Shown: positions 8,688 through 19,924, counted from the first letter of the stretch. The stretch is DNA of 64,000 nt from Pseudomonas sp. RIT409 (GCF_003052515.2 NZ_QARE02000026.1:1-64000), one strand, 5' to 3'. Notes: generated by a model from the sequence alone, not told the origin. Numbers and translations are program-made.

Positions 8688-9599
8688 ATGACACTGGACC
8701 TTTCCGAAACCGCCCGCTACATCCAGGCCGATCTACTCGACAGCTTCGACGAAGAGTTGGAGATGGAATACGACGACGCTCGCCTCGACGGCTTGCTTTC
8801 CGATCTGGGGGAGGACGTCCCAAAGGGCATGGACCGACGGCTGTACTTCCGCGAGCTGCTGCGCCTGCAAGGGGAGTTGGTCAAGCTGCAGGACTGGGTC
8901 GTCAGCCAGAAGCTCAAAGTGGTCGTGCTCTTTGAAGGGCGCGACGCAGCAGGCAAGGGCGGCGCCATCAAACGCATCACTCAGCGCCTCAACCCGCGGG
9001 TCTGTCGGGTGGCTGCGCTGACTGCGCCTAGCGAGCGCGAACGAACGCAGTGGTACTTTCAGCGCTACGTCGCGCATCTACCGGCCGCCGGGGAAATGGT
9101 GCTGTTCGACCGCAGCTGGTACAACCGCGCGGGCGTCGAGCGTGTGATGGGCTTCTGTGATGAGGGCGAGTACGAAGAGTTCTTTCGCACGGTCCCAGAG
9201 TTCGAAAAGATGTTGGTCCGTTCCGGCATCATCCTCATCAAGTACTGGTTTTCCATCACGGATGACGAACAGTACCGTCGCTTCCTGATGCGCATCCATG
9301 ATCCGCTGAAACAGTGGAAACTGTCGCCAATGGACCTGGAATCCCGCCGCCGTTGGGAAGACTACACACGGGCCAAAGAGGAAATGCTCACCCGGTCTCA
9401 CACCGATGTGGCGCCGTGGTGGATAGTGGAAGCCGATGACAAGAAACGCGCACGGCTCAACTGCATCCATCATCTGCTGCAACAGATCCCTCGCGGGGAC
9501 GTTGAGGCGCCGCATGTGATCCTTCCGGAGCGCGAATACAACGCCAATTACCTGCGGGCGCCTGTGCCTCGGGAAATGGTGGTTCCTGCGGTTTACTGA
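8688..9599 (+). CDS. ppk2: Polyphosphate kinase 2 (PPK2 family)
   Basis: A 303-residue PPK2. The Walker A loop FEGRDAAGKGGAIKRI covers about residues 82-97, and the Walker B/lid region VLFDRSWYNRAGVERVMGF follows near 140. PPK2 enzymes use polyphosphate to phosphorylate nucleoside mono- or diphosphates; the subclass cannot be fixed by eye, though the length suits class I. The start at 8688 follows GGGAG and gives MTLDLSETARYIQADLLD; an upstream in-frame start at 8640 would sit over the promoter. A Pho box lies just upstream, so the gene is probably induced when phosphate is short, when stored polyphosphate would be used. Confidence 0.92.
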   Translation: MTLDLSETARYIQADLLDSFDEELEMEYDDARLDGLLSDLGEDVPKGMDRRLYFRELLRLQGELVKLQDWVVSQKLKVVVLFEGRDAAGKGGAIKRITQRLNPRVCRVAALTAPSERERTQWYFQRYVAHLPAAGEMVLFDRSWYNRAGVERVMGFCDEGEYEEFFRTVPEFEKMLVRSGIILIKYWFSITDDEQYRRFLMRIHDPLKQWKLSPMDLESRRRWEDYTRAKEEMLTRSHTDVAPWWIVEADDKKRARLNCIHHLLQQIPRGDVEAPHVILPEREYNANYLRAPVPREMVVPAVY

Positions 9600-9627
9600 C
9601 CGAGGGTGAAGAAGAAGGAGGAGACGT

Positions 9628-10674
9628 TCAGATCTTCCACTTTGTGGCGGTCTTCGCCAGCCGCTGCTGCAGCCCTTCAAGGTTCAGCGCCAATTGGCGG
9701 TTCATCAATTGATAACCGAGCACTTCCGCCGAAACGGCAGGTGCCTCCGGCCCAACCGCCAAGGATTCGCTGGGCTTCTCCAGGCGCTCGGTCGCACCAC
9801 TTTGCAGCGCCCGCGCCATGCCTACGAATAGCCGCCGGATTCTGCGCTGCTCGGCATTCATCCCGGCGCTGCCCAAGTCGGCAGGACGCAGGTTCGACAG
9901 GATCTCGAGGGTGCTGAGGCACATTCGAAAATGCCCCTGAATCGCGTCCAGTTCGACCAGCGAAATCTTCACCTCCTTCGACACCGACGGCATCAGCGAG
10001 CGCAGTTGCAACATCGTCGCGTTCAATTTGCCGGTCAGCTTCAGATGTTCGTCGGCGCTGATCGATTGCCCGCTGCTGATCCGCTCGTACACCTTCGCGC
10101 AGTCGCGCAACCCACTCGCCAGGTTATAGCGCCAGGAGTACACCGCATACAGTGGTAACGCGAAGGAAAACGCCAGGGCCAGCGCGATACCAATCAAGAT
10201 GTCCACCGTGCGCCACAGCCCATCGGTGATCGGGTTGTCGCCGTGACCCGCCACGATAAACAGCGTAATCGCCGACAACAGCGCGGTGTAACCGCCTTTA
10301 CCGATGGCGTGATAGGCGAAGAAACCGCAAATCAGCGACATGATCACGTACGTCAGCAGCGGCAGCCCGAGGTAACTCTGCTGCGCCACTACCGCCAGCC
10401 CCAACGCCGCGCCAATCAGCGTCCCGTAGGCCCGCTCCACCGACTTCTTGCCGATGTTGCCGTGGTGCTGCAAACCGCCGATCACGATCAACATCGTCAC
10501 CGACGCCCATTCCCCATGGGGAAGGTGCATTCCTGTGGTCAACAGGATAGAAACCAGCAACCCCACAACAATCCGCCCCGCATGGATGTAGCGGGCATGG
10601 CGATAGCGACGGTAAGGGTCAAGAAGCGGCCGCAGAACGCGGCGCAGGAGCAGGGGGAGCGGAAATGTATTCAT
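9628..10674 (-). CDS. FUSC-family inner-membrane protein
   Basis: A 348-residue membrane protein. It has an N-terminal block of about six hydrophobic helices (residues 30-180, for example IVVGLLVSILLTTGMHLPHGEWASVTMLIVIGG) and a cytoplasmic helical C-terminal half. The motif GNIGKKSVERAYGTLIGAALGL is typical of the FUSC/aromatic-acid exporter (AaeB/YccS-like) group. Some members have roles in efflux of small acids; the substrate here is unknown. The ATG at 10674 begins MNTFPLPLLLRRVLRPLLDP; a start at 10731 would add 19 poorly hydrophobic residues. It converges with ppk2 (28-base gap) and appears to be a single-gene unit. Confidence 0.8.
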   Translation of the reverse strand: MNTFPLPLLLRRVLRPLLDPYRRYRHARYIHAGRIVVGLLVSILLTTGMHLPHGEWASVTMLIVIGGLQHHGNIGKKSVERAYGTLIGAALGLAVVAQQSYLGLPLLTYVIMSLICGFFAYHAIGKGGYTALLSAITLFIVAGHGDNPITDGLWRTVDILIGIALALAFSFALPLYAVYSWRYNLASGLRDCAKVYERISSGQSISADEHLKLTGKLNATMLQLRSLMPSVSKEVKISLVELDAIQGHFRMCLSTLEILSNLRPADLGSAGMNAEQRRIRRLFVGMARALQSGATERLEKPSESLAVGPEAPAVSAEVLGYQLMNRQLALNLEGLQQRLAKTATKWKI

Positions 10675-10837
10675 GGGCTTACTGACAACGGCTGACGACA
10701 AAGTATCCCACGGGGCAGTCGGTGGATTCACCTATGTCAGCGTTACGGTCTGCCGAGGAGATGTGTCGAAATGGCGCTGATGAAATCTCAGAGCCAGCGG
10801 AGCATTTTTCAGCACGCGGATCGGGGTTTTCGGACGC

Positions 10838-10863
10838 GAAAAAGCCGCGCATTGCGCGGCTTT
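10838..10863 (-). terminator. Terminator after tRNA-Ile
   Basis: On the minus strand the stem AAAGCCGCGC / GCGCGGCTTT with a 4-base loop is followed by TTTTTCG. It lies directly downstream of the tRNA and is a good intrinsic terminator. Confidence 0.8.
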
Positions 10864-10868
10864 GAAGG

Positions 10869-10945
10869 TGGTGGGCCCACACGGACTCGAACCGTGGACC
10901 AAAGGATTATGAGTCCTCTGCTCTAACCAACTGAGCTATAGGCCC
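10869..10945 (-). tRNA. tRNA-Ile2 with CAU anticodon (lysidine type)
   Basis: A 77-base cloverleaf on the minus strand, opening GGGCCTATAGCTCAG and ending with an encoded CCA. The anticodon loop is CTCATAA (anticodon CAU) and the T arm contains GGTTCGAGTCC. CAU can be elongator Met, initiator Met or Ile2. The acceptor stem has C4-G69 and C5-G68, the pairs recognised by lysidine synthase TilS in E. coli. The body resembles Ile2 more than elongator Met, so I call Ile2, reading AUA after lysidine modification. It lies 16 bases past the end of the GGDEF/EAL gene and has its own terminator. Confidence 0.85.
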
Positions 10946-10961
10946 TCAGTCTGGCCGCGGA

Positions 10962-13900
10962 TTATAACGACGGTTTCCCTGCTGTGCTATCCGAAAAGTC
11001 TGAAACGGTGATACGAAGGAACGTCGCGCAGAATTCGTCCGGCCGCAGGGGTAGGCTGACGATGTAGCCCTGGATCTGTTCGCAGCCTTCATCGGCGAGG
11101 AATTGCTGTTGTTCGAGGTTCTCCACACCTTCTGCGATGACGGTCAGTTGCATGCTGCGGCCCAGGGCGATGATGGCGCGTACGATGGCGGCGTCGTGGG
11201 GGTCGTCGGGGAGCCCGCGGACGAAGGACTGGTCGATTTTGAGGATGTCCAACGGCAGCCGCTTGAGGTAGCTGAGCGATGAGTAGCCGGTGCCGAAGTC
11301 GTCGATGGCCAGTTGCACGCCCAGTTTTTTCAGGCGGTGCAGCACTGACAGCGCTTCTTCGGTCTGGGACATGATGAAGTTTTCGGTGATTTCCAGTTGC
11401 AGGCAGCCGGGTTGTAGCGCGTAGCGCTTGAGCAGTTGTTCGATGCGGTTGACCAGATTGGGCTGGCGCAGTTGGGCACCGGCCAGGTTGACCGAGAGCG
11501 GTCCGAAGACGTCGTAGGCCTGATTCCACTCGTGGAGTTGTTGGCATGCCTGATCGAGCACCCATTCACCGATTTGCAGGATCATGCCGTTTTCTTCGGC
11601 CAGCGGAATGAACCGCTCGGGTGGGACTTCGCCGAACGTGGGGTGGGTCCAGCGAATCAATGCCTCGGCGCCGACCAGGCGCTGTGTCAGCAGGCTGACC
11701 TTGGGCTGGTAGGAGAGGGTGAATTCGTTGCGTTCGATGGCCCGTCGCAGCTCGTGCTCCAGCGCGATGCGTTCACTGGCTTGGGCCGTGAGGTCGCGGG
11801 TGTAGCTCTCCACCCGGTTACGCCCTTTGGCTTTGGAGCGGTACATCGCGGCGTCGGCATTTTTGATGAGCGTGGCCACGTCTGCGCCGTCGGTGGGAAA
11901 CAATGCGGAGCCGATGCTGGTGCTGATGAAAAACTCGTGCTCTCCCGCTTGGAAGGGCGCGGAGAAGCTGTTCAGCAGTTTGGTGGCGATGACTTCGGCA
12001 TCGTGACCGGTTTGTAAGCCGGGCAGCAGGATGATGAATTCGTCTCCGCCCAGTCGCGCGACGGTGTCGATGTCACGCAGGTTTTCTTTCAGGCGTTGGG
12101 CGATGCCTTTGAGCAGCAAGTCGCCTACGGGATGGCCGAGGCTGTCATTGATGTGTTTGAAGCGATCGAGGTCGAGAAACAAGACGGCGCCCAGGCTCTG
12201 CGCTTCTTTGCTGTGCACCAGCGCGGCGTGCAGGCGACTCTCGAAAAGCGTCCGGTTGGGCAGGCCCGTGAGCGGGTCGTGATGGGCCTGATAGTCAAGC
12301 CGGGCCTGGGCCTGTTTGAGGCTGGAGATATCAGCAAACACGGCAACGAAATGGGTGATGAATTTGTCACGGTTGCGCACTGCGCTGATGGTCAGCCAAC
12401 TGGGATACACCTCGCCATTCTTGCGCCGGTTGCTGATTTCCCCCTGCCAGTGACCTTCAGCGGTCAACTGGTACCACATCGCGGCATAGAACGCGCTGTC
12501 GTGAAGGCCGGACGCCAACAGGCGAGGCGTTTCTCCGATCGCCTCGCCTTCGCTGTACCCCGTGATCTCACTGAACGCCCGGTTCACCGCGTTGATGCGT
12601 TGACGTGTGTCGGTGATCAGGACGCCCTCAGCGGTGCTTTCGAAAACGGTGGCCGCCAACTGCAGCTTTTCCTGCATTTGGTAGCGCTCTGTGATGTCTC
12701 GAGCGATGGTCAGCATGCAGTCCTCGCCACCAATGGGCAGCGGTCGCGATGAGATTTCACACAGGCGGACCTGACCATCCCTACGTCGAATGTGGCTGGT
12801 GAAGTCTTTGACGAAGCCGTCGCGGCTCAACTGTTCCAGAAGCTGCTGCCGTTCGTTGAGGTCCACCCAGATGCCCAGGTCAAGCGTGGTGCGTTCCAGC
12901 GACAGCGCGCTGTGATAACCGGTGATGCGGCTGAAGCCGTCGTTGATCTCCACAAGCATGCCGTCGCTTTGCCGGGTGATGAGCATGCCGTCGGGCGAGG
13001 AGTGGAAGGCTTTGGCGAATTTCTCTTCGGACAGTTGCAGTTGTTGCTGCGCTTCTTTGAGGGGGGTGATGTCCCGCACGACCACGACGACGGCAGGTGT
13101 GGAATCCAGATCGAACGGCTCGGCGGAGAGCAGGCCGGTGAATGTCTGGCCGTTGCTGCGTCGAAAAGGCATTTCAAGGTTGCGAATGCTGCCCTTTTGC
13201 AAGCGCTGCAGCAGGCTCGGGCCGATGTCCGGGATGCCCCATATGTTGAGTTCGCTCGGCGTTCGGCCAACGACGCTGTCGGCATCGAGGCCAATTTGCT
13301 CGACAAATGCCCTGTTCGCCTCGAGGAAGCAGCCATCGGAGAGTCTCGCGATCACCAGGATGTCGGGGCATTGAGCGAAGACCGACGCGAATTTGCCTTC
13401 TGAGCGACGCAGGGCCTCTTCGGTCTGCTTGGCTTCGCTGATGTCGATCATCAGCCCGCGCATGATCGGCTGATGGCCGTAGCTGATCAAGGTGACGAGG
13501 TCGCGCACCCACAGGACTTTGCCCTCGGCATCGATGACGCGGTAATCGAGACTGTGGTCGTTGCCTTGGGCCGTCTGCTCGTCGCAGTACGTCTGAGCCC
13601 ATTTAAGGTCTTCGGGATGAACGATGCTGCGCCAGAAGCCTGGTTTGCGCCATTGATGAAGGGGGTAACCCAGCAGGTCTTCGGCGTGGGGAGAAACATA
13701 GCTGTAGGAATAATCCTGGACGTCAGCTTCCCAGGCGATGGCCGACAGGCTCTCGATCATGCCGCGATAATGGTACTCGCTGCTGCGCAGTTCCTGCTCC
13801 AGCGCGACCCGGCGTGAAATTTCAGAACTGAGCCGGCGGTTGATGCGCACGACGACGGCCAGGATCGACGACAGCAGGAGAAGGCCGGGCAGCCCATAGA

Positions 13901-14222
13901 GCACGAAGTCTTTCCAGAACCTCGTCGAATCGGCAGGGCGTTGTGGCGCGGCAGAGGTATCGGCTGGACGCTGCTCGACCGCTTCGGTGGGAGTGATGGC
14001 CCCCTGCGTGGGGCTGCCGACGTCTGTAGGACGGGCGCTCTCGGCTACGGGGAGCGATGCTGTCTTGCTGATGCTCATGGTTTCAGGCGACGCAGCGTCC
14101 TGACTCTGCATTGAATCCCGTTGTGGACTTTGCCAAGTCAGCGCTCCCTGCGCAGGCGCCGATGTTCCAGCGTACGCTGACCCCGTCAAACACAGGAAAA
14201 CAATGGCCGGCATCCAAAACAT
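10962..14222 (-). CDS. PAS-GGDEF-EAL c-di-GMP enzyme, RmcA-like but without periplasmic sensor domain
   Basis: A 1086-residue protein. Residues 1-19 form a signal peptide; 20-103 are a low-complexity linker rich in Ala, Pro, Ser, Thr and Gln; one membrane helix spans about 105-126 (FVLYGLPGLLLLSSILAVVVRI). Four PAS domains follow (about 150-645), then GGDEF (650-810) with intact RLGGDEFIILLPG, then EAL (825-1070) with AEALIRWTHP, DDFGTGYSSL and LKIDQSFVRG. Both catalytic signatures look intact. Its place beside rpoD matches P. aeruginosa PA0575 (RmcA), which as I recall carries a periplasmic Venus-flytrap domain; here only a short linker remains. It may tune c-di-GMP from cytoplasmic redox or ligand signals through the PAS domains. 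Whether synthesis or breakdown dominates cannot be read from sequence. Confidence 0.88.
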   Translation of the reverse strand: MFWMPAIVFLCLTGSAYAGTSAPAQGALTWQSPQRDSMQSQDAASPETMSISKTASLPVAESARPTDVGSPTQGAITPTEAVEQRPADTSAAPQRPADSTRFWKDFVLYGLPGLLLLSSILAVVVRINRRLSSEISRRVALEQELRSSEYHYRGMIESLSAIAWEADVQDYSYSYVSPHAEDLLGYPLHQWRKPGFWRSIVHPEDLKWAQTYCDEQTAQGNDHSLDYRVIDAEGKVLWVRDLVTLISYGHQPIMRGLMIDISEAKQTEEALRRSEGKFASVFAQCPDILVIARLSDGCFLEANRAFVEQIGLDADSVVGRTPSELNIWGIPDIGPSLLQRLQKGSIRNLEMPFRRSNGQTFTGLLSAEPFDLDSTPAVVVVVRDITPLKEAQQQLQLSEEKFAKAFHSSPDGMLITRQSDGMLVEINDGFSRITGYHSALSLERTTLDLGIWVDLNERQQLLEQLSRDGFVKDFTSHIRRRDGQVRLCEISSRPLPIGGEDCMLTIARDITERYQMQEKLQLAATVFESTAEGVLITDTRQRINAVNRAFSEITGYSEGEAIGETPRLLASGLHDSAFYAAMWYQLTAEGHWQGEISNRRKNGEVYPSWLTISAVRNRDKFITHFVAVFADISSLKQAQARLDYQAHHDPLTGLPNRTLFESRLHAALVHSKEAQSLGAVLFLDLDRFKHINDSLGHPVGDLLLKGIAQRLKENLRDIDTVARLGGDEFIILLPGLQTGHDAEVIATKLLNSFSAPFQAGEHEFFISTSIGSALFPTDGADVATLIKNADAAMYRSKAKGRNRVESYTRDLTAQASERIALEHELRRAIERNEFTLSYQPKVSLLTQRLVGAEALIRWTHPTFGEVPPERFIPLAEENGMILQIGEWVLDQACQQLHEWNQAYDVFGPLSVNLAGAQLRQPNLVNRIEQLLKRYALQPGCLQLEITENFIMSQTEEALSVLHRLKKLGVQLAIDDFGTGYSSLSYLKRLPLDILKIDQSFVRGLPDDPHDAAIVRAIIALGRSMQLTVIAEGVENLEQQQFLADEGCEQIQGYIVSLPLRPDEFCATFLRITVSDFSDSTAGKPSL

Positions 14223-14315
14223 GGCAGCCCCAATCGCTTCGGTGGTGAGATGGAGTCGAGTGTAGCCGGGCTGAGGCTCGGTGGCACAGTGCGAAAATCT
14301 TATTCCTGAAAATGC

Positions 14316-14342
14316 AAAACCCCCGGTGCGGCCGGGGGTTTT
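14316..14342 (-). terminator. rpoD operon terminator
   Basis: AAAACCCCCGGC / GCCGGGGGTTTT-type hairpin 18 bases after the rpoD stop, with A/T runs on both flanks, so it can act in both directions. It separates rpoD from the GGDEF/EAL gene. Confidence 0.85.
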
Positions 14343-14359
14343 GTTTTAACGTGGATCGC

Positions 14360-16207
<1,848 letters not shown>

Positions 16208-16274
16208 AACACCCTATCCACTGAAGGTCTTGGCGGGCAAAAAACAAGCCGGGGATTATACCCGAGCTAGGACC

Positions 16275-18242
16275 TCACGCGCCAGTTGAGGTCGGGGTTT
16301 GTGCAGGAAGATTGCGATTCAACAGGTTGAGCAGCCGAACTTTTTCCTCGGCGCTCAGCCCTGTCTGCCTTTCCTTCCTGATCAATTCATCCAGGTGGCG
16401 CTCGCGTTGGCGAGCGGACAACCTAGTTATAGTGTCGAAAAACTGTTGTTCAAGGTTATCGGCCGCGATCAGCCATTCCTTTTCCGCCAGTTGTCTTAAT
16501 AATTTCCCTTGTTCTGTCCCATGCCATCGCGCGATGAGTTGCATGGATTTGAGCTTCGGGTTTTTCTGCATGGCTTCGATCAAAGCGACTAAAAGCTGCG
16601 AAGTGCTGTGCTCTTCATCGGCGAACGTGCTGGCATTGGCTACCTTCGCCGACAGGTCGGGGTGATGCAGCAATGTTCTCAATGCGGTCAGGATCGGCGC
16701 TTCCACGCCAATCGGAACCCGACGTGGTTCGAAGTCGGGCCGCTTGCCGTTCTTGTCCCACTTCTTGCCCTTGTCCCAGGGTTTGTTTTCCCATTTCTTT
16801 TTCTGGCCGCTGCCCGAACTCTGAGTTGTCCATTCCTTGGCCGACTCATACGGGTCCTGCGGCTGATAATCGCCATAATCCGGTATCGAATCGTAGTCGA
16901 GGCCCGGGTCAAACGGTGGCGGCGCTTCGGTCGGGGCCGACTGCGCCAGTTGGTTCACCGTGGCCGCATCCAGGCCGGTGATTTCCTTGAGTCGTCGGCG
17001 CATCAGTTCGCGCAGGTTCGCACCGGGTACTTTTTCGATCAGCGGTGCGGCCAGCGTGACCATGTGCGCCTTGCCTTCCAGGGAGCGTGGGTCCGCCTCC
17101 TTGGTCAGTTGCTCGAAAAAGTAGTCCGCCAAAGGCTGCGCATGCTGGTTGATCCTGGCTCTGAACGCGTCAGTGCCCTCGGCGCGAATCAGGGTGTCCG
17201 GGTCTTCGCCCTCCGGCAGGAAAAGAAACCGTGCCCGGCGCCCGTCCTGCAAGCTGGAAAGCGTTGCTTCCAATGCCCGCCATGCTGCGTTTCGCCCCGC
17301 CTGGTCGCCATCGAAACAGAACAGCACGTTCGGGACGACACGAAACAGTCGCTTCAAATGCTCTTCGCTAGTGGCGGTGCCCAGCGTGGCGACGGCATTG
17401 CGCAGGCCTTGTTGAGCCAGCGCAATGACGTCCATGTAGCCTTCGACCACAATGATTTCATCGAGGTTGCGATTATGTTTGCGTGCCTCGAACAGGCCAT
17501 ACAATTCCTGGCCTTTATGAAATACCGGTGTCTCCGGAGAGTTCAGGTATTTCGGTTTGTCGTCGCCCAGTACCCGCCCACCAAAGGCGATGACCCGGCC
17601 GCGTGTGTCGCGGATTGGGAACATCACGCGGTCGCGGAAGCGGTCGTAGCGCTTGCCGGTCTCGGCGTTTTCGATCAGCAGGCCAGCATCAATCATGGCT
17701 TTCTGCTGAAGGGTATCGCTGCTCAGGTGCTTGTAGAGGTTATCCCAGCCGGGCGGGGCAAACCCCAGCCCGAAATCCCGAGCGATCTCGCCTGACAGGC
17801 CGCGGCCTTTCAGGTAATCCACGGCTGCTTTGCGCGTGGGATGGTTTTTCAGTGCGGCGCGGTAAAACTCGGCGGCAGCGGCCAGCAGTGGATAGAGCGG
17901 CGAATCCGTGGGTTGCCGGGCCTTTTGGCCTCTGACGCCCTGCTCCCGCGGTACTTCCATACCTGCGGCCTTGGCCAGTTCCTCGACAGCCTGGGGGAAG
18001 TCCAGGTTGTCGTGGTCCATGATGAACCCGAGGGCGTTGCCGCCTGCGCCGCAACCGAAGCAGTAATAGAACTGTTTGTCAGGGCTGACGCTGAACGATG
18101 GCGTCTTTTCCTTGTGAAAAGGACAGCATGCGCTGAAATTCTTCCCGGTTTTCTTGAGTTGTACGCGTGAACTGACAACATCGACGATGTCGGTGCGGTT
18201 CAGAAGGTCGTCAATAAAACCTTGGGGAATCAATCCGGCCAT
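16275..18242 (-). CDS. dnaG: DNA primase
   Basis: A 655-residue primase. The CHC2 zinc ribbon has ligands Cys40, His43, Cys61 and Cys64 (ACCPFHKEKTPSFSVSPDKQF, then YYCFGCGAGGNA). The Toprim core shows IIVVEGYMDVIALAQQG and LFCFDGDQAGRNAAWRAL. The C-terminal part is the DnaB-helicase-binding domain, reached through a lysine- and tryptophan-rich linker (about 465-515, SGSGQKKKWENKPWDKGKKWDKNGK). It makes RNA primers at the replication fork. It is the middle gene of the rpsU-dnaG-rpoD operon; 245 bases with a hairpin separate it from rpsU. Confidence 0.97.
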   Translation of the reverse strand: MAGLIPQGFIDDLLNRTDIVDVVSSRVQLKKTGKNFSACCPFHKEKTPSFSVSPDKQFYYCFGCGAGGNALGFIMDHDNLDFPQAVEELAKAAGMEVPREQGVRGQKARQPTDSPLYPLLAAAAEFYRAALKNHPTRKAAVDYLKGRGLSGEIARDFGLGFAPPGWDNLYKHLSSDTLQQKAMIDAGLLIENAETGKRYDRFRDRVMFPIRDTRGRVIAFGGRVLGDDKPKYLNSPETPVFHKGQELYGLFEARKHNRNLDEIIVVEGYMDVIALAQQGLRNAVATLGTATSEEHLKRLFRVVPNVLFCFDGDQAGRNAAWRALEATLSSLQDGRRARFLFLPEGEDPDTLIRAEGTDAFRARINQHAQPLADYFFEQLTKEADPRSLEGKAHMVTLAAPLIEKVPGANLRELMRRRLKEITGLDAATVNQLAQSAPTEAPPPFDPGLDYDSIPDYGDYQPQDPYESAKEWTTQSSGSGQKKKWENKPWDKGKKWDKNGKRPDFEPRRVPIGVEAPILTALRTLLHHPDLSAKVANASTFADEEHSTSQLLVALIEAMQKNPKLKSMQLIARWHGTEQGKLLRQLAEKEWLIAADNLEQQFFDTITRLSARQRERHLDELIRKERQTGLSAEEKVRLLNLLNRNLPAQTPTSTGA

Positions 18243-18438
18243 GGCGTTCTCATCATCAGGCGCCGCGCCAGCAAGATCGTGGCGAATCCAAAGCGTAACG
18301 ACGGTTGCTTGGTCAGTGTAGACGGGTCAACGTAGCCTGGCTCAGGCTGGAAGAATATGACGAGGCTTGTCGTGAAGGCGTTGATAACGCTGAAAGCCAC
18401 GTCGGTGCAGCGTGGAGCAAGATCTGTAACTGCCGACA

Positions 18439-18458
18439 GCCCGGCTTTAGGGCCGGGC
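18439..18458 (-). terminator. Hairpin between rpsU and dnaG
   Basis: Perfect 7-base stem GCCCGGC / GCCGGGC with a 6-base loop, 30 bases after the rpsU stop. No U-run follows, so it looks like a processing site, transcript stabiliser or partial attenuator rather than a full terminator. In E. coli the same gap holds an internal terminator and RNase site that set the excess of S21 over primase. Confidence 0.5.
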
Positions 18459-18487
18459 GGGGCAGAAACTTGCGACGAACGTCTGTA

Positions 18488-18703
18488 TTAGTACAGACGA
18501 ACGGCGCGGCGCTGTTCGCGCTGAACTTTCTTGGCGTGACGCTTAACAGCAGCAGCTGCCTTGCGCTTACGCTCGGAAGTTGGTTTCTCGTAAAATTCGC
18601 GGCTACGAACTTCGGCCAGAGTGCCGGCTTTCTCGCAGGAGCGCTTGAAACGACGCAGAGCTACGTCGAAGGGTTCATTCTCTTTAACTTTGACGGCTGG
18701 CAT
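18488..18703 (-). CDS. rpsU: 30S ribosomal protein S21
   Basis: A 71-residue basic protein, the normal length for gamma-proteobacterial S21: MPAVKVKENEPFDVALRRFKRSCEKAG through KRHAKKVQREQRRAVRLY. S21 sits in the small subunit near the anti-Shine-Dalgarno region. It leads the rpsU-dnaG-rpoD macromolecular synthesis operon and is divergent from tsaD; the 195-base gap between them must hold both promoters. I could not pick a convincing -35/-10 pair there. Confidence 0.98.
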   Translation of the reverse strand: MPAVKVKENEPFDVALRRFKRSCEKAGTLAEVRSREFYEKPTSERKRKAAAAVKRHAKKVQREQRRAVRLY

Positions 18704-18898
18704 CCAGAGCTACCTTCATTCATTACCGGGGTCGACGCCTCGCACAACGCTTGTACAGAGTACGCCGGTTTTAAGGGTTGCGGATGTTAACTCCTCGGCG
18801 CGAGGAATGCAAAGCCTCTGATCGAAAAGCACTGGTCGCAGGCATGAGTGGCGACTATCATGCGCGCCTTCGAAATCAGCCTCCACAAGGCGTACCCC

Positions 18899-19924
18899 AT
18901 GCTAGTACTGGGTTTGGAAACTTCCTGCGACGAAACAGGCGTTGCGCTGTATGACAGCGAACGCGGTTTGCTCGCCGATGCATTGTTCAGCCAGATCGAC
19001 CTGCACCGGGTCTACGGTGGCGTGGTGCCGGAGCTGGCCTCCCGCGATCACGTCAAGCGCATGCTGCCCCTGATCCGACAGGTGCTGGCCGAAGCGGACT
19101 GTGCCGTGACCGAGATCGACGGCATTGCCTACACCGCCGGCCCCGGCCTGGTGGGCGCTTTGCTGGTCGGTGCCTCCTGCGCTCAGGCGTTGGCCTTTGC
19201 CTGGGATATCCCGGCGCTCGGGGTTCACCACATGGAAGGCCATCTTCTGGCGCCGATGCTGGAGGCGCAACCCCCCGAGTTTCCGTTCGTCGCTTTGCTG
19301 GTGTCCGGTGGCCACACCCAACTGGTCAGGGTCGACGGTATCGGCCTTTATGAGCTGCTGGGCGAAACGCTGGATGATGCCGCCGGCGAGGCGTTCGACA
19401 AAACCGCGAAGATGATGGGGCTCAATTACCCAGGTGGCCCGGAAATTTCGCGTCTGGCGCTCAACGGTAAGCCGGGGCGTTTCGCGTTCCCGCGGCCCAT
19501 GACCGACCGTCCGGGCCTGACCTTCAGTTTCAGCGGTCTGAAAACCTCCGCCCTGAACACCTGGCAGCAGTGCCAGAACGCTGGGGACGACGGCGAGCAA
19601 ACCCGTTGCGACATCGCGCTGGCCTTCCAGGACGCGGTAGTGGAGACTCTGACCATCAAGTGCCAACGCGCGCTCAGGCAGACTCAGCTACAGCGGCTGG
19701 TCATCGCCGGCGGCGTGAGCGCAAACAAGGCGCTGCGACGTTCGCTGGAGCAGATGCTGCACGGCTTGGGTGGCAGCGTCTACTACGCGCGCCCCGAGTT
19801 TTGCACCGACAACGGAGCAATGATCGCGTTTGCAGGATGCCAGCGGTTGCTGGCCGGCCAGAAGGACGACCTGAGCATCAGCGTCCAGGCCCGTTGGCCG
19901 ATGGAGCAGTTGCCCGGGTTATGA
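18899..19924 (+). CDS. tsaD: tRNA threonylcarbamoyladenosine transferase subunit TsaD
   Basis: A 341-residue member of the Kae1/Qri7/TsaD family, exactly the usual length. Metal-binding His111 and His115 are in HHMEGHLLAP. Other signatures are LGLETSCDETGVALYD at the start, LLVSGGHTQLVRV, GEAFDKTAKMMGLNYPGGP and AGGVSANKALR. With TsaB, TsaE and TsaC it forms t6A at position 37 of ANN-decoding tRNAs. The ATG at 18899 gives the family N terminus MLVLGLETSCDE; in-frame starts upstream are not needed. Confidence 0.97.
   Translation: MLVLGLETSCDETGVALYDSERGLLADALFSQIDLHRVYGGVVPELASRDHVKRMLPLIRQVLAEADCAVTEIDGIAYTAGPGLVGALLVGASCAQALAFAWDIPALGVHHMEGHLLAPMLEAQPPEFPFVALLVSGGHTQLVRVDGIGLYELLGETLDDAAGEAFDKTAKMMGLNYPGGPEISRLALNGKPGRFAFPRPMTDRPGLTFSFSGLKTSALNTWQQCQNAGDDGEQTRCDIALAFQDAVVETLTIKCQRALRQTQLQRLVIAGGVSANKALRRSLEQMLHGLGGSVYYARPEFCTDNGAMIAFAGCQRLLAGQKDDLSISVQARWPMEQLPGL

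Noticed and set aside
10869..10945. Reading the CAU tRNA as elongator Met
   Set aside because: The acceptor-stem pairs C4-G69 and C5-G68 and the body fit Ile2 better, though the call is not absolute.
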